Assembly: GCA_030039815.1 (NCBI GenBank)
Contig: JASHUW010000010.1
Coordinates: forward strand, 1-6,217
Reading direction: 5' to 3'
Length of the DNA: 6,217 nucleotides
From: Alphaproteobacteria bacterium
Lineage (GTDB): Bacteria; Pseudomonadota; Alphaproteobacteria; ATCC43930; CGMCC-115725
Under the pieces are notes generated by a model. That model did not search any database, was not told the origin of the DNA, and saw only the letters and a program-made list of their open reading frames with translations. Every line of letters starts with the position of its first letter. Within the stretch, counting starts at the first letter, position 1. Of the stretch, positions 4,764-6,217 are shown piece after piece. The translations under genes were made by a program, and so were the position numbers.

Positions 4764-6217
4764 TTACGTGTTCCGCCCGACCTGCTGGCCGGCGCTGGTG
4801 CCGGCGATCTTGCCGAACACCGACCCCGATACCAGCCCGGTGCCGCCCGGATAGTTGAAATAAAAGAGCCCGCCGACCAGCTCGCCAGCTGCGTAGAGCC
4901 CGTTGATCGGCTTTTCCGCCGTGTCGAGCACCCGGCCGTCGGTGTCGATCCGCACGCCGCCGAAGGTGAAGGTCACGCCGCAGGTCGTGCAGTACGCCTC
5001 GTAAGGCGGCTTCTCCAGCGGCATCGCCCAGTTCGTCTTGTCGATCTTGAGGCCGCGCGTCGTGCGCCCGTCCTTGACCGTCGGGTTGTAGGGGATGCTG
5101 CGGTCGATCGCCGCGTTGTAGTCGCTCATCGTCTTCAGGAACGCCGCCTTGTTCACCGCGGCGCCGGTCTCCGCCATCTTGTCGGCCAGCTCCTCGAAGG
5201 TGTTGGCGGTGACCTTGGTGACCCGGCGGATGCGATATTCGTCGCGTTGCAGATGGACGACCTGCTGGTCGAAGATCTGCCAGGCGAACTGGTGCGGCTG
5301 GTTCAGGATTTCGCGGCCGTATTTCGCATAGGTGTAGTTGCGGAAGTCCGCGCCCTCGTCGCAAAACCGCTCGCCCTCGGCGTTGACCATGATGGCGAAC
5401 GGGTAGGAGTGCTTCTGGAAATTGTCGCCGACCGAGAGGTCGCCGAATTCCGGCGCGCCGTAATCCCAGCCGACCGCGTGGCAGCCCGACCAGTTGCCGT
5501 AGGGCATCGCGCCGATCTCCAGCGCCATCTTGATGCCGCCGCCGGTGTTGTATTTGGTGCCGCGCACCTTCGCCAAATCCCAGCCCGGCCCGAGATAGCG
5601 CGTGCGCATCTCGGCATTGGCCTCGAACCCGCCGCAGGCCAGCACCACCGCCTTGCAGCGCACCTCGGTGGTTTTGCCCTCCAGGTTGACGACGATGCCG
5701 TGCACGCCGTCATCGTCGGCGATGAGCTTCTCGCCGCGCGCCTCATAGGCGACCGCGACGCCGTATTTCTCGCAGGAATTGAACAGGCCCTCGACCAGCC
5801 CCGGCCCGCCGCCCCAGGCTTCGAGCGCCAGCCCGCCCCAGAACACGAACTTGCCGTCATGCTTGAACGCCTGGCGCGAATACATCGGCGCGAAGCGGAT
5901 GCCCTTGCCGCGCATCCATAGCAGGGTCTCCTGGCTCTTGGTGATCAGGAGCTCGGCCATGTCCGGGTTGGAGCGGTAATCGGTCAGCCGGCCCAGATCG
6001 TCGTAATACTTGTCCTGCGTGTAGGTGCCGAAGTCGCTGGTGGCGAGTTCCTGTTCGCTGAGGTCGCACAGCTTCAAGAGGTCGTCGACACCGTTATAGA
6101 CGAAGCGTAGCGCGCCCGCCGTGTAGCGTGAATTGCCGCCGCGCTCGTCGAACGGCGCCGCCTCCAGCACCAGCACCCGCGCGCCCTGCTCCTGCGCCGC
6201 CAGCGCCGCGCACATCC
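4764..6217 (-). CDS. FAD-dependent dehydrogenase, tricarballylate dehydrogenase (TcuA)/fumarate reductase flavoprotein-like, N-terminus cut
   Basis: About 483 residues are visible, and the N-terminal Gly-x-Gly-x-x-Gly dinucleotide-binding loop lies beyond the window. The first visible residues, 'CAALAAQEQGARVLVLEAAP', are the helix and second strand of that Rossmann fold, so the Met encoded at 6215 is internal rather than the start. Then come 'GGNSRYTAGALRF' (26-38), 'LALEAWGGGPGLVEG' (129-143), 'AVVLACGGFEANAEM' (189-203), 'YNTGGGIKMALEIGA' (222-236), 'CGVTFTFGGVRIDTDGRV' (412-429) and the C-terminal FAD-contact segment 'INGLYAAGELVGG...NYPGGTGLVSG' (437-464). The 'GGNSRYT', 'EAWGGGPG' and 'CGVTFTFGG' patterns resemble TcuA, which oxidises tricarballylate to cis-aconitate, more than classical fumarate reductases. 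Length fits. Relatives act on various organic or steroid-like acids, so the substrate is not certain. It is on the same strand as the CoA-transferase but separated from it by the plus-strand exported-protein gene. No tricarballylate transporter or TcuB partner is visible. Confidence 0.9.
   Translation of the reverse strand, partial: MCAALAAQEQGARVLVLEAAPFDERGGNSRYTAGALRFVYNGVDDLLKLCDLSEQELATSDFGTYTQDKYYDDLGRLTDYRSNPDMAELLITKSQETLLWMRGKGIRFAPMYSRQAFKHDGKFVFWGGLALEAWGGGPGLVEGLFNSCEKYGVAVAYEARGEKLIADDDGVHGIVVNLEGKTTEVRCKAVVLACGGFEANAEMRTRYLGPGWDLAKVRGTKYNTGGGIKMALEIGAMPYGNWSGCHAVGWDYGAPEFGDLSVGDNFQKHSYPFAIMVNAEGERFCDEGADFRNYTYAKYGREILNQPHQFAWQIFDQQVVHLQRDEYRIRRVTKVTANTFEELADKMAETGAAVNKAAFLKTMSDYNAAIDRSIPYNPTVKDGRTTRGLKIDKTNWAMPLEKPPYEAYCTTCGVTFTFGGVRIDTDGRVLDTAEKPINGLYAAGELVGGLFYFNYPGGTGLVSGSVFGKIAGTSAGQQVGRNT

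Noticed and set aside
4671..5921. Plus-strand 416-residue open frame antisense to the flavoprotein
   Set aside because: Low-complexity Ala/Val/Arg/Asp shadow sequence opposite a well-supported enzyme gene.

Overview
This is a GC-rich stretch from a bacterial chromosome, most likely an alphaproteobacterium and perhaps a Hyphomicrobiales/Bradyrhizobium-like or Reyranella-like lineage. Three things suggest this: strong GC preference at third codon positions, an intergenic palindrome of the 'CGTCATTGCGAG...GCAATCTCG' type that is common in such genomes, and a small HdeA/HdeB-like secreted protein. No tRNA, rRNA, CRISPR array, insertion sequence or phage gene was found. The assignment to a group is inference from sequence style, not from a marker gene.

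Layout, left to right. (1) Minus strand, 1853 down to 1: a three-gene run read thiolase-like enzyme (1853-681), DUF35 zinc-ribbon/OB-fold partner (675-274), a palindromic repeat (178-266), then the start of a class II aldolase/adducin-family enzyme that leaves the window at base 1. (2) Plus strand, 1977-2288: a small HdeA/HdeB-like exported protein, divergent from the thiolase gene. (3) Minus strand, 3461-2001: a family III (CaiB/BaiF) CoA-transferase whose reading frame runs about 95 codons past the usual family end, antisense through almost all of the HdeA-like gene. (4) Plus strand, 3630-4646: an exported protein of unknown function with a good promoter, ribosome binding site and signal peptide. 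(5) A GC-rich palindrome in the convergent gap (about 4655-4694). (6) Minus strand, 6217-4764: an FAD-dependent dehydrogenase of the tricarballylate dehydrogenase (TcuA)/fumarate-reductase flavoprotein type, lacking its N-terminus because of the window edge.

Taken together, the minus-strand enzymes (flavin dehydrogenase, CoA-transferase, thiolase-like plus DUF35, class II aldolase) look like part of a catabolic cluster for an organic acid handled as a CoA thioester. The substrate cannot be read from the sequence. The two plus-strand exported proteins are interleaved with these genes but have their own translation signals. The points most worth a second look are the antisense 3' overlap of the CoA-transferase with the HdeA-like gene, and the thiolase-like enzyme, which lacks the canonical thiolase cysteines and is paired with DUF35, as in thiolase-fold aldolases. 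I saw no clear sign of a wholly new multi-gene system.
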